Assembly: GCA_017400025.1 (NCBI GenBank)
Contig: JAFQAF010000108.1
Coordinates: 1 to 13,777 of the forward strand
DNA from: Oscillospiraceae bacterium
GTDB taxonomy: Bacteria; Bacillota_A; Clostridia; Oscillospirales; Ruminococcaceae
DNA: 13,777 nt
Direction: 5' to 3'
Shown: positions 13,169-13,777 of the stretch, piece after piece
Layout of the letters: each line of letters starts with the position of its first letter
Numbering within the stretch: position 1 is the first letter of the stretch
The notes under the pieces: model-generated
Databases searched by the model: none
What the model saw: only the letters and a program-made list of their open reading frames with translations
Told to the model about the DNA's origin: nothing
Translations under genes and position numbers: made by a program

Positions 13169-13777
13169 TTACTTTTTCATATCGCGCATTTTCAGTTCCA
13201 GCAGCAGTGAAGAAATATCACTTGGGCTTACACCGGAAATACGGCTTGCCTGGCCAACGTTGGCAGGTTTAATCTTAATCAGCTTTTCTCTTGCCTCCAT
13301 GCGCAGGCCTTTCATTTTGCTGTAGTCAATGTCAGCAGGAATAATTGTCTTTTCCAGCTTCTTTGTCTGTTCAATCTGTGCCATCTGACGTTTTACATAG
13401 CCGTCATACTTCACATCAACTTCCACCTTGTCGCCGATAAAGGTTGTCACGCCTTCACCTTCACCGATGATTTTCACCAGCTCACGGTAAGAAATCTGTG
13501 GGCGTTTAAGGAATTCATTTGCCCTCACACCGGTTGAAAGCGGTGGCAGACCCTTGCTTTCCAGCAGTTCCTTCACCTGGCCCGGCTTAATTGTGATTGT
13601 GGACAGTCTTTCAATTTCTTTATTCTTCACATCCAGCACATGGTTGTAGTATTCCCATCTTTCGTCATCTACCAGACCTATTTCACGGCCCAGCGGTGTC
13701 AGTCTTTCGTCAGCATTGTCCTGGCGCAGGTAAAGTCTGTACTCACTGCGGCTGGTCATCATTCTGTATGGGTCCAG
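13169..13777 (-). CDS. mnmG: tRNA uridine-5-carboxymethylaminomethyl modification enzyme MnmG (GidA), C-terminal part
   Basis: The window holds the last 202 residues of a protein that is usually about 620-640 long. The N-terminal FAD-binding part lies beyond the right edge. With MnmE it installs the aminomethyl/cmnm5 group at the wobble uridine (U34) of several tRNAs, using FAD and folate. The visible part begins LDPYRMMTSRSEYRLYLRQDNAD, a highly conserved MnmG block (key residues R5, R10, Y13, R14, R18, D20). It ends with the C-terminal helical domain, including ANVGQASRISGVSPSDISSL, which contacts MnmE and tRNA in characterised homologues. The frame is open to the window edge, so this is a cut by the window and not a broken gene. 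It is probably cotranscribed with rsmG. Confidence 0.95.
   Translation of the reverse strand: MDPYRMMTSRSEYRLYLRQDNADERLTPLGREIGLVDDERWEYYNHVLDVKNKEIERLSTITIKPGQVKELLESKGLPPLSTGVRANEFLKRPQISYRELVKIIGEGEGVTTFIGDKVEVDVKYDGYVKRQMAQIEQTKKLEKTIIPADIDYSKMKGLRMEAREKLIKIKPANVGQASRISGVSPSDISSLLLELKMRDMKK

Overview
The window looks like part of a Bacillota (Firmicutes) chromosome, probably class Clostridia and possibly a gut member of the Oscillospirales. The evidence is the conserved replication-origin-proximal order mnmG-rsmG-noc-parA-parB, typical Firmicutes parS sites, a mid-GC coding sequence with AT-rich spacers, strong Shine-Dalgarno sites, and SigA-type promoters. No species can be named from the sequence alone. 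In relatives, oriC lies on the mnmG side. The origin is therefore expected beyond the right-hand edge, and almost every gene here (minus strand) would be transcribed away from it. The one exception is noc, which is inverted.

Right part (8022-13777), the segregation and nucleoid-occlusion region: the C-terminal third of mnmG, then rsmG with its own terminator, a predicted lipoprotein of unknown function, the plus-strand noc, a bidirectional terminator between noc and the lipoprotein gene, and then parA and parB on the minus strand. Three parS palindromes (9903, 11032, 12267) are spaced about 1.1-1.2 kb apart. One sits directly upstream of the parA promoter. ParB should load on these sites and ParA should act on the ParB-parS complex. 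Noc should bind a different site, to judge from its specificity residues.

Middle part (6097-8021): serS (seryl-tRNA synthetase) follows parB by 12 bases and carries unusual class II motifs 2 and 3. After it comes a noncoding stretch of almost 590 bases. This holds a likely serS terminator, two diverged direct repeats about 190 bases apart, each rich in perfect hairpins, and a clear promoter for the next operon.

Left part (1363-6168): a five-gene operon with a consensus-like promoter at one end and a strong intrinsic terminator at the other. It encodes a sugar-nucleotide-type epimerase/dehydratase, a TIM-barrel sugar isomerase/epimerase, two family 2 glycosyltransferases resembling polyprenyl-phosphate sugar transferases, and an FAD oxidoreductase. 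Three of its four gene junctions overlap. It reads as a compact pathway that makes an unusual sugar or sugar-like group and transfers it to a lipid or surface carrier. The product cannot be told from sequence.

Far left (8-1274): a small membrane protein with a PH-like domain, and a B3/4-domain protein driven by a perfect-consensus promoter whose -35 box overlaps the stop codon of the preceding gene. No transposase, phage gene, CRISPR array, rRNA or tRNA was seen.
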